Of a stretch of DNA of 64,000 nt, positions 15,775-27,325 are shown piece after piece. This DNA comes from Salmonella enterica subsp. enterica serovar Typhimurium str. LT2. GTDB taxonomy: Bacteria; Pseudomonadota; Gammaproteobacteria; Enterobacterales; Enterobacteriaceae. Location of the stretch: positions 4,154,001 through 4,218,000 of the forward strand of contig NC_003197.2 of assembly GCF_000006945.2 (NCBI RefSeq), read 5' to 3'. The notes beneath the pieces were generated by a model. The model saw only the letters and a program-made list of their open reading frames with translations, had not been told where the DNA came from and made no database searches. How positions within the stretch are numbered: position 1 is the stretch's first letter; each line of letters opens with the position of its first letter. A program made the position numbers and the translations under genes.

Positions 15775-18039
15775 ATGACAATATTGACTCATACCCTCGG
15801 TTTTCCTCGCGTTGGCCTGCGTCGCGAGTTGAAAAAAGCGCAAGAGAGCTACTGGGCGGGGAACACAACGCGTGAAGCGTTACTGGCGGTGGGGCGCGAA
15901 CTGCGCGCGCGTCACTGGGAGCAGCAGAAACAAGCGGGTATTGACCTGTTACCGGTAGGCGACTTTGCCTGGTACGACCATGTTCTGACCACCAGCCTGC
16001 TGTTAGGCAATGTGCCGGCTCGTCATCAGAACAACGACGGTTCCGTGGACATCGACACTCTGTTCCGCATTGGCCGCGGTCGCGCGCCAACCGGCGAACC
16101 GGCGGCGGCAGCGGAAATGACCAAATGGTTTAATACTAACTATCACTACATAGTACCGGAGTTCAGCAAAGGCCAGCAGTTCAGACTCACCTGGACACAG
16201 TTGCTGGAGGAAGTGGACGAAGCGCTGGCGCTGGGGCATAAGATCAAACCCGTACTGCTGGGGCCTGTCACGTATCTGTGGCTGGGTAAAGTGAAAGGCG
16301 AGCCGTTTGACCGCCTGACGTTGCTGAAAGACATTTTGCCGGTGTATCAGCACGTACTGGCTGAACTGGCAAAACGTGGTATTGAGTGGGTCCAAATTGA
16401 TGAGCCAGCGCTGGTGCTGGAACTGCCGCAGGCGTGGCTGGATGCCTTCAAACCGGCTTACGACGCGCTCGCCGGCCAGGTGAAGCTGTTGCTGACGACC
16501 TATTTTGAAGGCGTGACGCCAAACCTGGACACTATTATCGCGCTACCGGTACAGGGGCTACATGTTGACCTCATTCATGGCAAAGATGATGTAGCGGAAC
16601 TGCATCAACGTCTGCCGGTCGACTGGCTGCTCTCCGCAGGCTTGATTAACGGGCGTAATGTCTGGCGCGCCGATTTGACCGAAAAATACGCGCAGATTAA
16701 CGCCATTGTGGGCAAACGCGCGCTGTGGGTAGCATCCTCCTGCTCTTTGCTGCACAGCCCGATCGATCTCAGCGTCGAAACGCGTCTGGATACGGAAGTT
16801 AAAAGCTGGTTTGCCTTTGCGCTGCAAAAATGCGGTGAACTGGCGTTGCTGCGCGATGCGCTGAACAGCGGCGAAACGGCGGCGCTTGAGGAATGGAGCG
16901 CACCGATTCAGGCTCGTCGTCACTCCCGCCGCGTACATAATGCCGCGGTAGAAAAACGCCTGGCGGCGATCACCGCGCAGGACAGCCAGCGTGAGAATCC
17001 GTATGAGGTGCGCGCTGAAGCGCAACGCGCCCGCTTTAAACTTCCCGCCTGGCCGACGACGACTATCGGTTCGTTTCCGCAAACCACGGAGATTCGCGGT
17101 CTGCGTCTGGACTTCAAAAAGGGCAACCTCGACGCGAACCACTACCGCACCGGCATCGCCGAACATATCAAACAGGCTATCATCGAGCAGGAGCGTTTAG
17201 GGCTGGATGTGCTGGTACACGGCGAAGCCGAGCGAAACGACATGGTGGAATACTTCGGCGAGCATCTGGACGGCTTCGTCTTTACCCAGAATGGTTGGGT
17301 GCAAAGCTATGGCTCCCGCTGTGTGAAACCGCCGGTAGTGATTGGCGATATCAGCCGTCCGGCACCGATTACCGTGGAGTGGGCGAAATATGCCCAGTCG
17401 CTGACCGACAAGCCGGTAAAAGGGATGTTGACCGGCCCGGTGACTATTCTTTGCTGGTCATTCCCCCGCGAAGACGTGACCCGCGAAACGATTGCGAAAC
17501 AGATTGCGCTGGCGCTGCGTGATGAAGTCGCGGATCTGGAGGCGGCGGGGATCGGGATTATTCAGATTGACGAACCGGCGCTGCGTGAAGGTTTACCGCT
17601 GCGTCGCAGCGACTGGGACGCCTATCTGGAATGGGGTGTGGAAGCCTTCCGCATCAACGCGGCGGTGGCGAAGGATGAAACCCAGATCCACACCCACATG
17701 TGTTACTGCGAGTTCAACGACATTATGGATTCGATCGCCGCGCTGGACGCGGATGTGATCACCATTGAGACCTCCCGCTCGGATATGGAGTTGCTGGAGT
17801 CGTTCGAAGCGTTCGACTACCCGAACGAAATCGGGCCGGGCGTGTACGATATTCACTCGCCGAACGTGCCGAGCGTCGAGTGGATTGAAGCCCTGCTGAA
17901 GAAGGCGGCACAACGTATTCCGGCACAACGCCTGTGGGTGAATCCGGACTGCGGTCTGAAAACTCGCGGTTGGCCGGAAACCCGCGCGGCGTTAGCGAAC
18001 ATGGTCAAAGCGGCGCACAATCTGCGTCAGGCGAAATAA
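15775..18039 (+). CDS. metE: Cobalamin-independent methionine synthase MetE
   Basis: A 754-residue cytoplasmic zinc enzyme that transfers methyl from 5-methyltetrahydropteroyl-triglutamate to homocysteine. Two related (beta/alpha)8 barrels are present: the N-terminal half begins LTHTLGFPRVGLRREL and the C-terminal half begins around TTIGSFPQTTEIR. Zinc ligands are seen as His and Cys in THMCYCEF, Glu in TIETSRSDMELL and Cys in NPDCGLKTRGW. GAGAGGAAG precedes the ATG. It is activated by MetR and repressed by MetJ; an ERIC element lies in its leader. Confidence 0.99.
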   Translation: MTILTHTLGFPRVGLRRELKKAQESYWAGNTTREALLAVGRELRARHWEQQKQAGIDLLPVGDFAWYDHVLTTSLLLGNVPARHQNNDGSVDIDTLFRIGRGRAPTGEPAAAAEMTKWFNTNYHYIVPEFSKGQQFRLTWTQLLEEVDEALALGHKIKPVLLGPVTYLWLGKVKGEPFDRLTLLKDILPVYQHVLAELAKRGIEWVQIDEPALVLELPQAWLDAFKPAYDALAGQVKLLLTTYFEGVTPNLDTIIALPVQGLHVDLIHGKDDVAELHQRLPVDWLLSAGLINGRNVWRADLTEKYAQINAIVGKRALWVASSCSLLHSPIDLSVETRLDTEVKSWFAFALQKCGELALLRDALNSGETAALEEWSAPIQARRHSRRVHNAAVEKRLAAITAQDSQRENPYEVRAEAQRARFKLPAWPTTTIGSFPQTTEIRGLRLDFKKGNLDANHYRTGIAEHIKQAIIEQERLGLDVLVHGEAERNDMVEYFGEHLDGFVFTQNGWVQSYGSRCVKPPVVIGDISRPAPITVEWAKYAQSLTDKPVKGMLTGPVTILCWSFPREDVTRETIAKQIALALRDEVADLEAAGIGIIQIDEPALREGLPLRRSDWDAYLEWGVEAFRINAAVAKDETQIHTHMCYCEFNDIMDSIAALDADVITIETSRSDMELLESFEAFDYPNEIGPGVYDIHSPNVPSVEWIEALLKKAAQRIPAQRLWVNPDCGLKTRGWPETRAALANMVKAAHNLRQAK

Positions 18040-18430
18040 CCCATCCTGGCCGCTGCGTTTATCCGGCAGCAATGCGGCGCTACCCTTTGACGGGTAGCGC
18101 CCGTGCCTGACCTGATTAACAGCGCCTCTATCTCCTCTTTTTTCTCATTTCCCTTTTTCTTATTTTCCGCGCTGTCTTTTTCAGGATCTGGCTATTTGGC
18201 GATCTTGATAATAAAAAGGTTCTCCGTATGAATGACAACCAGGCGGATAGCGTCCCCGGAAGCAGAGCGGCGGCTTTTATTGCCTCGCAGATCGTTTTTC
18301 CTGTCATGATCGCCCAGCGCTCTCATAGCACAAAACGAGGTTTTCCATTCTGTTATGTTCCCTGGCGACGATAAACGTCGCATTGTCTCATGGCGCTGGT
18401 GAACCTTATTTTTTAACGGAGATGTCTGAC
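18040..18430. other. Intergenic region metE to sulfatase maturase
   Basis: No gene is supported in these 391 bases. A stem GGCGCTACCC...GGGTAGCGCC around 18076-18101 has no T-run and may cap the metE transcript. A pyrimidine-rich stretch (18125-18185) follows. A minus-strand frame (18192-18497) runs into the next gene, has no family look and is not called. The base composition becomes more AT-rich than in metE. Confidence 0.6.
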
Positions 18431-19726
18431 ATGGCGGTAGCAGGTTGTCACGTAATGGCCAAACCCGGCGGCGCGATCTGCAATATTGATTGCACATATT
18501 GCTTCTATCTTGAAAAAGAGGCGCTGTACCCGGAACGCAATAAAAACTGGCGGATGTCGGACGAGACGCTGGAACAATTTATACGCCAGCATATTGCCGC
18601 GCAGAGTGGCGACCGCATTGACTTTGCCTGGCAGGGCGGCGAACCGACCATGATGGGGCTACCGTTTTTCCGTCGGGTTGTCGCATTATGTGAAAAGTAC
18701 GGCGATGGGCGAAAAATCACTCATGCGTTGCAGACGAACGGCATCCTGGTGAATGACGAGTGGGCGCGCTTTTTCGCTGAACAGCATTTTCTCATCGGTC
18801 TCTCTATCGACGGCCCGGCGTCGTTACACAACCACTATCGGTTTAATCGCGCTGGAAAAGGAACTCATGAACAGGTCGTCGCAGCCATGGCGCGGCTTAA
18901 AGCGCACCATGTCGACTTTAATACCTTAACCGTCGTGGGAAAACATAACGTCGGTCATGCAGCAGACGTCTACGAATTTCTTCTGGCGGCGGGATCGCGT
19001 TTTATTCAGTTTATCCCGCTGGTAGAGCGAATGAGCACCGATAACTCATCGGTACTTAATCTGGTGATGCCCGGCGAAAGCGCGGCGACGCTGGCGCCAT
19101 GGACGGTACCGTCGTGGCAATATGGCGAATTTCTCAACCAGATCTTTGATATCTGGGTTCGTCGCGACGTAGACCGCGTCTATGTGCAGATGTTTGACGT
19201 GGCGTTAGCCGCCTGGACGGCGCAGCAGCCGGTACTGTGTGTACATTCCGAGACTTGTGGACATGCCTTCGCGTTGGAGTCGAACGGCGATCTCTACAAC
19301 TGCGACCACTTTGTCTACCCGGAGCATCTGCTGGGAAATATCCACCAGCACAGCATCAAAGCCTTAAATAATAGCGAGCGGGCTATTGCCTTTGGCGAGG
19401 CCAAGCGGGAGACCCTGACCGCCGATTGTCGTCGCTGTGACTACCGCTTTGTATGTCATGGCGGCTGTCCTAAGCATCGCTTTGCCGTCTCGCCGTCTGG
19501 TCATCCTGCGCATAATTACTTGTGTGCGGGCTATAAGCATTTTTTCCAGCACGTTACGCCGTATATGAATGTCTGGCGGGAGCTGCTGGCGCAAGGCTAT
19601 CCGATGGCATCGATCATGCGCTGGCTGGCGCAGGACGCGCGTAAAGACACAGGAGCCGTCAGTCGTAACCATCCCTGTCCCTGCGGCAGCGGCAAAAAAT
19701 ATAAAAAATGCTGTGGTAAAGCATAG
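18431..19726 (+). CDS. Radical-SAM anaerobic sulfatase-maturating enzyme homologue with SEC-C tail
   Basis: A 431-residue member of the anSME/AslB family, which oxidises an active-site Cys or Ser of sulfatases to formylglycine. The radical-SAM motif CNIDCTYC is at residues 17-24 (Cys17, 21, 24), with GGEPTMMG and QTNGILVND following. Two auxiliary iron-sulfur sites of the SPASM type are suggested by cysteines in CVHSETCGHAF, NCDHF, CRRCDYRFVCHGGCP and LCAGYK. The C-terminus HPCPCGSGKKYKKCCG is a SEC-C zinc motif. The ATG at 18431 has GGAG nine bases upstream; an ATG three codons earlier is less well spaced. No sulfatase gene is adjacent, so the partner must be elsewhere. Confidence 0.88.
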   Translation: MAVAGCHVMAKPGGAICNIDCTYCFYLEKEALYPERNKNWRMSDETLEQFIRQHIAAQSGDRIDFAWQGGEPTMMGLPFFRRVVALCEKYGDGRKITHALQTNGILVNDEWARFFAEQHFLIGLSIDGPASLHNHYRFNRAGKGTHEQVVAAMARLKAHHVDFNTLTVVGKHNVGHAADVYEFLLAAGSRFIQFIPLVERMSTDNSSVLNLVMPGESAATLAPWTVPSWQYGEFLNQIFDIWVRRDVDRVYVQMFDVALAAWTAQQPVLCVHSETCGHAFALESNGDLYNCDHFVYPEHLLGNIHQHSIKALNNSERAIAFGEAKRETLTADCRRCDYRFVCHGGCPKHRFAVSPSGHPAHNYLCAGYKHFFQHVTPYMNVWRELLAQGYPMASIMRWLAQDARKDTGAVSRNHPCPCGSGKKYKKCCGKA

Positions 19727-19744
19727 CTAACGTGGCGATGACGC

Positions 19745-19787
19745 TTTGTTGAGCCTACACCGACTCCGGTCTCGTAGGCCCAACAAA
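19745..19787. terminator. Inverted repeat between convergent genes
   Basis: TTTGTTGAGCCTAC (19745-19758) pairs with GTAGGCCCAACAAA (19774-19787), a 14-base-pair stem with one G-T pair. It lies between the ends of the maturase gene and dlhH and probably ends both transcripts; it is REP-like in its GCCTAC/GTAGGC arms. Confidence 0.65.
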
Positions 19788-19805
19788 CATCGTAATGCGC
19801 TGTGG

Positions 19806-20618
19806 TTAGCCTTTTTTCCCACCGTACTGCGCGAACCATTCCAGCATTCTTTGCCAGCCGTCTTTCGCTGAGGCTTCGTGGTAGCCCGGACGATAATCGG
19901 CATTAAACGCGTGCCCTGCATCGGGATAGACCACGATTTCCGCCTTCGCATTAGCGGCGCGTAGCGCCTGACGCATGGTTTCCACGCTCTCCTGTGGAAT
20001 ACTGGTATCCTGCCCGCCGTATAAACCCAGTACCGGCGCGTTAAGATCGGTGGCGATATCAACGGGATGCTTCGGCGAATTGAGTGACGTGTCGCCCACC
20101 AGCTTGCCGTACCATGCTACCGCCGCTTTTAACTGTGGGTTGTGCGCGGCGTACAGCCAGGTAATCCGGCCTCCCCAACAAAAACCGGTGATCATCAGCC
20201 GATGCGCATCCCCGCCGTTGCGCGAAGCCCAACTGGCGACGTGATCCAGGTCGGCAAGGACTTGCGAATCGGGTACTTTAGCCACCAGCCCGCTCAATAA
20301 TGTGGGTATATCGGCGAAATCATTGGGGTCGCCTTCGCGGAAATAGAGCTCCGGCGCGATAGCGAGATAGCCTTCCAGCGCCAGTCGTCGGCAAATATCG
20401 CGAATGTGTTCATGTACGCCAAAAATTTCCTGTACCACAATGACCACCGGCAGCGCGCCGTCGCTCGCTTTTGGTCTGGCGTAATAGGCGGGCATATCGT
20501 CGCCCTGAGAGGGAATCGACGTTATCCCCGCGCTAATGGCCCCATCAGGCGTATGAATCATCGTAGGGGCAAGTGGGGAGGCTGCAGGTGCAAAGCCGGA
20601 TGGATGTGTCGTTGTCAT
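19806..20618 (-). CDS. dlhH: Dienelactone hydrolase family protein (YsgA/DlhH)
   Basis: A 270-residue alpha/beta hydrolase. The dienelactone hydrolase triad is visible: Cys in MITGFCWGGR, Asp in GGQDTSIP and His in DAGHAFNAD. The sequence matches E. coli YsgA closely; the physiological substrate is unknown. The ATG at 20618 (MTTTHPSGFAPAASPL) with GGAGAA just upstream is chosen over a frame extension of 21 codons. The gene is divergent from udp, with which it shares a 258-base regulatory region. Confidence 0.93.
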   Translation of the reverse strand: MTTTHPSGFAPAASPLAPTMIHTPDGAISAGITSIPSQGDDMPAYYARPKASDGALPVVIVVQEIFGVHEHIRDICRRLALEGYLAIAPELYFREGDPNDFADIPTLLSGLVAKVPDSQVLADLDHVASWASRNGGDAHRLMITGFCWGGRITWLYAAHNPQLKAAVAWYGKLVGDTSLNSPKHPVDIATDLNAPVLGLYGGQDTSIPQESVETMRQALRAANAKAEIVVYPDAGHAFNADYRPGYHEASAKDGWQRMLEWFAQYGGKKG

Positions 20619-20735
20619 GGTATTCTCCGTACCCTTAAAAAATAGCGCAATCTTAACTATAGACAGTGTGTAACAAACCACATTGCCTTAAAGCGGCTAT
20701 CTTTTGTGCAATGCCTGGCGATATTGATTATTTAT

Positions 20736-20804
20736 TGTGATGAACATCACTTTTTAATGGTAAGCGAGTGCAATTGTTTTACGTCATAGTGATGGCTGTC
20801 ACGA
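20736..20804 (+). promoter_or_regulatory. udp control region with two CRP sites
   Basis: TGTGA-TGAACA-TCACT (20736-20751) is a near-perfect CRP site; a second, AGTGA-TGGCTG-TCACG, lies at 20788-20803. Their centres are 52 bases apart, the spacing of the known udp CRP sites at -41.5 and -93.5, which predicts a start near 20837. CytR is known to bind between them; I do not see an unambiguous CytR site. The spacing fits nucleoside-controlled, cAMP-CRP-dependent expression. Confidence 0.8.
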
Positions 20805-20876
20805 AAATATCTTTATGCCTTAGGTAAAGTGTCTCTTTGCTTCTTCTGACAAACCCGATTCACAGAGGAGTTTTAT

Positions 20877-21638
20877 ATGTCCAAGTCTGATGTTTTTCAT
20901 CTCGGCCTCACCAAAAACGATTTACAAGGGGCCCAGCTCGCCATCGTCCCTGGCGATCCTGAGCGTGTGGAAAAGATCGCCGCGCTGATGGATAAGCCGG
21001 TTAAGCTGGCATCTCACCGCGAATTCACCTCCTGGCGCGCTGAGCTGGATGGCAAAGCAGTTATCGTTTGCTCTACCGGTATCGGTGGCCCGTCTACCTC
21101 TATTGCCGTGGAAGAACTGGCGCAACTGGGTATTCGTACCTTCTTGCGTATCGGCACCACGGGGGCTATTCAGCCGCACATTAACGTCGGCGACGTTCTG
21201 GTAACGACCGCATCCGTACGTCTGGATGGGGCGAGCCTGCATTTTGCGCCGATGGAATTCCCGGCGGTTGCCGACTTTGCCTGCACCACTGCGCTGGTTG
21301 AAGCCGCGAAATCGATTGGCGCCACGACTCACGTTGGCGTAACCGCCTCTTCCGACACTTTCTATCCGGGTCAGGAACGTTACGACACCTATTCTGGCCG
21401 CGTTGTTCGTCGCTTCAAAGGCTCTATGGAAGAGTGGCAGGCGATGGGCGTGATGAACTACGAAATGGAATCCGCTACGCTGTTAACCATGTGCGCAAGC
21501 CAGGGTTTACGCGCAGGTATGGTGGCGGGCGTTATCGTCAACCGTACCCAACAAGAGATTCCGAATGCGGAAACGATGAAACAAACTGAAAGCCACGCGG
21601 TGAAAATCGTCGTGGAAGCGGCCCGTCGTCTGCTGTAA
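20877..21638 (+). CDS. udp: Uridine phosphorylase Udp
   Basis: A 253-residue cytoplasmic enzyme that splits uridine into uracil and ribose-1-phosphate in pyrimidine salvage. It is a nucleoside phosphorylase-I family hexamer; phosphate-binding GDPERV (residues about 27-32), STGIGGPSTSIA, RIGTTG and the nucleoside-binding NYEMESATL are all present. GAGG precedes the ATG. Expression is under CRP (and by homology CytR). A terminator follows directly. Confidence 0.98.
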   Translation: MSKSDVFHLGLTKNDLQGAQLAIVPGDPERVEKIAALMDKPVKLASHREFTSWRAELDGKAVIVCSTGIGGPSTSIAVEELAQLGIRTFLRIGTTGAIQPHINVGDVLVTTASVRLDGASLHFAPMEFPAVADFACTTALVEAAKSIGATTHVGVTASSDTFYPGQERYDTYSGRVVRRFKGSMEEWQAMGVMNYEMESATLLTMCASQGLRAGMVAGVIVNRTQQEIPNAETMKQTESHAVKIVVEAARRLL

Positions 21639-21654
21639 TTCTCCTCTCTTTTGC

Positions 21655-21682
21655 AAAGGCCGACGCGTTCGGCCTTTTCTTT
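21655..21682 (+). terminator. udp terminator
   Basis: AAAGGCCG (21655-21662) pairs with CGGCCTTT (21670-21677), followed by TCTTTTT. A standard intrinsic terminator 16 bases after the udp stop. Confidence 0.9.
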
Positions 21683-21777
21683 TTGCGTGGCGCCTCGCAG
21701 GAAATCCCTTTTAAACTGGACGTTTATACAGCACAATTCTATTTTGTGCAGGACAGTGTGGTTCCAGGAGAGGTGTT

Positions 21778-23208
21778 GTGGATATTACTCTTATGATAAG
21801 CGCCGTCGTGGCGCTGGCGGCTGGGGCGGTGATTGGCTGGCTGGCGACGAAAGCGCACGCCGATCAAATCCGCGCCGATCTTATCGAAGAACGGCGTGAG
21901 CTGGATATCGAACTTAGCGCGGCCCGGCAGCAATTAGCGCAAGAAGCGCACTGGCGCAGTGAATGCGAGTTACTTAATAACGAACTGCGTAGCCTGCACA
22001 GTATTAATACCTCTCTGGAAGCCGATCTGCGTGAAGTCACGACCCGTCTGGAAGCGACTCAGCAACACGCGGAAGACAAAATCCGTCAGATGATCAACAG
22101 CGAACAGCGTTTAAGCGAGCAGTTTGAAAATCTGGCGAACCGTATCTTTGAACACAGTAATCGTCGCGTAGACGAACAAAACCGACAAAGCCTGAATAGC
22201 CTGCTGACGCCGCTGCGTGAGCAACTGGACGGTTTTCGCCGCCAGGTTCAGGAGAGTTTTGGCAAAGAAGCGCAGGAGCGGCATACGCTGGCGCACGAAA
22301 TTCGTAATTTGCAGCAGCTTAACGCGCAAATGGCGCAGGAAGCGATCAACCTGACGCGCGCCCTGAAAGGGGACAATAAGGCGCAAGGAAACTGGGGCGA
22401 AGTTGTGCTGGCGCGGGTGCTGGAGGCATCCGGACTGCGTGAAGGCTACGAATACGAAACCCAGGTCAGTATTGAGAACGATGCGCGCTCGCGGATGCAG
22501 CCGGATGTCATCGTCCGCTTGCCGCAGGGCAAAGATGTGGTCATCGACGCTAAAATGACGTTGGTCGCCTACGAGCGTTACTTTAACGCTGAAGATGACT
22601 ACACGCGCGAGGCCGCTTTACAAGAGCACATCGCCTCGGTGCGCAATCATATTCGCTTACTGGGGCGTAAAGACTACCAGCAGCTTCCCGGCCTCCGCTC
22701 GCTGGACTATGTTCTGATGTTTATCCCCGTAGAACCCGCTTTCCTGCTGGCGTTAGATAAACAGCCCGAACTGATAACCGAGGCGCTGAAAAATAACATT
22801 ATGCTGGTAAGCCCCACGACGCTGCTGGTGGCGTTACGGACAATCGCCAACCTGTGGCGCTATGAACACCAGAGCCGCAATGCGCAGCACATCGCAGACA
22901 GAGCCAGTAAGCTCTACGATAAAATGCGGTTGTTCGTTGATGATATGTCAGCGATCGGTCAGAGTCTGGATAAAGCGCAGGATAACTACCGCCAGGCGAT
23001 GAAAAAACTTGCGTCGGGGCGTGGCAACGTTTTGGCGCAGGCGGAGGCCTTCCGGGGGCTAGGCGTGGAAATCAAACGCGAGATTAATCCGGATTTAGCG
23101 GAACAGGCCGTTACGCAAGATGAAGAATATCGTTTACGATCGATCCCTGAAGGGCGGCAGGATGAACATTATCCCAATGATGAACGGGTGAAGCAGCAGT
23201 TAAGTTAA
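21778..23208 (+). CDS. rmuC: DNA recombination protein RmuC
   Basis: A 476-residue protein with an N-terminal hydrophobic helix (residues about 3-22), a long coiled coil (about 25-150) and a C-terminal nuclease-like RmuC domain (QPDVIVRLPQGKDVVIDAKMTL has the PD-(D/E)xK-like core). In E. coli it limits recombination at inverted repeats. The start is a GTG with GGAGAGG upstream; the ensuing MDITLMISAVVALAAG matches the RmuC pattern. It stands alone between udp and ubiE. Confidence 0.95.
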   Translation: MDITLMISAVVALAAGAVIGWLATKAHADQIRADLIEERRELDIELSAARQQLAQEAHWRSECELLNNELRSLHSINTSLEADLREVTTRLEATQQHAEDKIRQMINSEQRLSEQFENLANRIFEHSNRRVDEQNRQSLNSLLTPLREQLDGFRRQVQESFGKEAQERHTLAHEIRNLQQLNAQMAQEAINLTRALKGDNKAQGNWGEVVLARVLEASGLREGYEYETQVSIENDARSRMQPDVIVRLPQGKDVVIDAKMTLVAYERYFNAEDDYTREAALQEHIASVRNHIRLLGRKDYQQLPGLRSLDYVLMFIPVEPAFLLALDKQPELITEALKNNIMLVSPTTLLVALRTIANLWRYEHQSRNAQHIADRASKLYDKMRLFVDDMSAIGQSLDKAQDNYRQAMKKLASGRGNVLAQAEAFRGLGVEIKREINPDLAEQAVTQDEEYRLRSIPEGRQDEHYPNDERVKQQLS

Positions 23209-23303
23209 CCCATACGGAGTAGTTTAGTCCTGGCGCAGAGTAGGGCAAATTGGCCCAATCTGTTACACTTCTTGAACATTTTTATCGATAAGCAGGCACT
23301 GAG

Positions 23304-24059
23304 ATGGTGGAAGATTCACAAGAAACGACGCACTTTGGCTTTCAGACCGTCGCTAAAGAGCAGAAAGCTGACATGGTGGCCCACGTTTTTCATTCTGTGG
23401 CGTCAAAGTACGATGTGATGAATGACTTAATGTCATTTGGCATTCATCGTTTGTGGAAGCGCTTCACCATTGATTGCAGTGGCGTGCGTCGTGGACAAAC
23501 CGTTCTCGATTTAGCGGGTGGTACGGGCGATCTTACCGCGAAATTTTCACGTATGGTCGGGGAAACTGGCAAAGTTATCCTGGCGGATATTAATGATTCC
23601 ATGCTCAAAATGGGGCGTGAGAAGCTGCGTAATATCGGCGTGATCGGCAACGTAGAGTATGTGCAGGCGAATGCCGAAGCTCTGCCTTTCCCTGATAATA
23701 CGTTTGATTGCATTACCATTTCGTTTGGTTTGCGCAATGTAACGGAAAAAGAAAAAGCGCTGCGGTCAATGTTCCGTGTGTTGAAACCCGGCGGACGTTT
23801 ACTGGTGCTTGAATTTTCCAAGCCTATCATTGAGCCGCTGAGTAAAGCGTATGACGCCTATTCTTTCCATATTTTACCGCGTATTGGCTCGATGGTCGCA
23901 AACGATGCGGATAGCTATCGGTATCTCGCGGAATCCATCCGTATGCATCCCGATCAGGATACCTTAAAAGCCATGATGCAGGACGCCGGATTTGAGAGCG
24001 TGGATTATTACAATCTGACGGCGGGCGTTGTGGCATTGCACCGTGGTTATAAATTCTAG
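23304..24059 (+). CDS. ubiE: Ubiquinone/menaquinone C-methyltransferase UbiE
   Basis: A 251-residue class I SAM-dependent methyltransferase that methylates the quinone ring in both ubiquinone and menaquinone synthesis. Motif I is VLDLAGGTGDLT, motif II lies near DCITISFGLRNV and motif III near LKPGGRLLVLEF. First gene of the ubiE-ubiJ-ubiB group; ubiJ starts 9 bases after its stop. Confidence 0.98.
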   Translation: MVEDSQETTHFGFQTVAKEQKADMVAHVFHSVASKYDVMNDLMSFGIHRLWKRFTIDCSGVRRGQTVLDLAGGTGDLTAKFSRMVGETGKVILADINDSMLKMGREKLRNIGVIGNVEYVQANAEALPFPDNTFDCITISFGLRNVTEKEKALRSMFRVLKPGGRLLVLEFSKPIIEPLSKAYDAYSFHILPRIGSMVANDADSYRYLAESIRMHPDQDTLKAMMQDAGFESVDYYNLTAGVVALHRGYKF

Positions 24060-24068
24060 GAGGGTGGA

Positions 24069-26311
<2,243 letters not shown>

Positions 26312-26470
26312 GATTTTTTATCGCTCAACGCCGGTTGTGTCACGCAGGTACATATTATCACTCGAGGCAATACTCAGGCCGCAAGTCAATGTCGTCCCGG
26401 TCGTATGTAAAAGTATGTGAATAGGGCGGGCGAAAGCGGCTAACAAAGAGGCAGCGTGAAGGATAATGTG

Positions 26471-26476
26471 TATAAT
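26471..26476 (+). promoter_or_regulatory. Predicted -10 of tatABC
   Basis: TATAAT at 26471-26476 is a perfect -10, about 40 bases before the tatA ATG; the matching -35 is weak. It fits a promoter that gives tatABC constitutive expression independent of ubiB. Confidence 0.55.
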
Positions 26477-26516
26477 GCGGCCCTAATAATTCATCATCTA
26501 TCACAGAGGAACATGT

Positions 26517-26771
26517 ATGGGTGGTATCAGTATTTGGCAGTTGTTGATTGTTGCCGTTATCGTCGTACTGCTGTTCGGCACCAAAAAACTCGGTTCCATC
26601 GGTTCCGATCTTGGCGCGTCTATCAAAGGCTTTAAAAAGGCCATGAGCGATGATGATGCCAAACAGGATAAAACCAGTCAGGACGCTGATTTTACCGCTA
26701 AATCTATCGCGGATAAGCAAGGCGAAGCGAAAAAGGAAGACGCTAAAAGCCAAGATAAAGAGCAGGTATAA
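26517..26771 (+). CDS. tatA: Sec-independent translocase subunit TatA
   Basis: An 84-residue membrane protein that assembles into the protein-conducting part of the Tat system. An N-terminal transmembrane helix (ISIWQLLIVAVIVVLLFG) is followed by the conserved FGTKKLGSIGSDLGASIKGFKKAM, an amphipathic helix, and a charged, Lys-rich tail. It is slightly shorter than the 89-residue E. coli protein, in the tail only. First gene of tatABC. Confidence 0.97.
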   Translation: MGGISIWQLLIVAVIVVLLFGTKKLGSIGSDLGASIKGFKKAMSDDDAKQDKTSQDADFTAKSIADKQGEAKKEDAKSQDKEQV

Positions 26772-26774
26772 TCC

Positions 26775-27323
26775 GTGTTTGATATCGGTTTTAGCGAACT
26801 GCTGTTAGTGTTCGTTATCGGCCTCATTGTGTTGGGGCCGCAACGATTGCCAGTAGCGGTAAAAACGGTAGCGGGCTGGATTCGCGCGTTGCGGTCCCTT
26901 GCGACAACGGTTCAGAATGAACTGACTCAGGAACTGAAACTTCAGGAGTTCCAGGACAGTCTGAAAAAAGTCGAAAAGGCGAGCCTGGAAAATCTGACTC
27001 CCGAACTGAAAGCATCTATGGATGAACTGCGTCAGGCGGCGGAGTCGATGAAACGCACCTACAGCGCTAACGATCCCGAACAAGCGAGCGATGAAGCGCA
27101 TACCATCCATAATCCGGTGGTAAAAGGGAACGAAACGCAGCATGAGGGCGTCACCCCTGCCGCCGCTGAAACACAGGCGAGCGCGCCGGAACAAAAGCCG
27201 GAGCCCGTTAAAGCTAACGTGCCTGAGTCGACGGAAACCGCTTCCGTAGCCACGATAGACGCCGAGAAGAAATCCGCTGCGCCTGTTGTCGAATCTTCCC
27301 CCTCGTCGAGTGATAAACCGTAA
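26775..27323 (+). CDS. tatB: Sec-independent translocase subunit TatB
   Basis: A 182-residue membrane protein that forms with TatC the receptor for twin-arginine signal peptides. MFDIGFSELLLVFVIGLIVLGPQRLP is the TatB N-terminal helix with the conserved Glu8 and hinge GPQRLP, followed by an amphipathic helix and a long disordered acidic tail rich in Ala, Glu and Ser. The start is GTG, three bases after tatA. The tail is some ten residues longer than in E. coli. Confidence 0.97.
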   Translation: MFDIGFSELLLVFVIGLIVLGPQRLPVAVKTVAGWIRALRSLATTVQNELTQELKLQEFQDSLKKVEKASLENLTPELKASMDELRQAAESMKRTYSANDPEQASDEAHTIHNPVVKGNETQHEGVTPAAAETQASAPEQKPEPVKANVPESTETASVATIDAEKKSAAPVVESSPSSSDKP

Positions 27324-27325
27324 AC

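Noticed and set aside
18192..18497. Open frame on the minus strand of about 100 codons overlapping the maturase start
   Set aside because: It overlaps a well-supported gene, lacks a ribosome-binding site and has no recognisable protein character.
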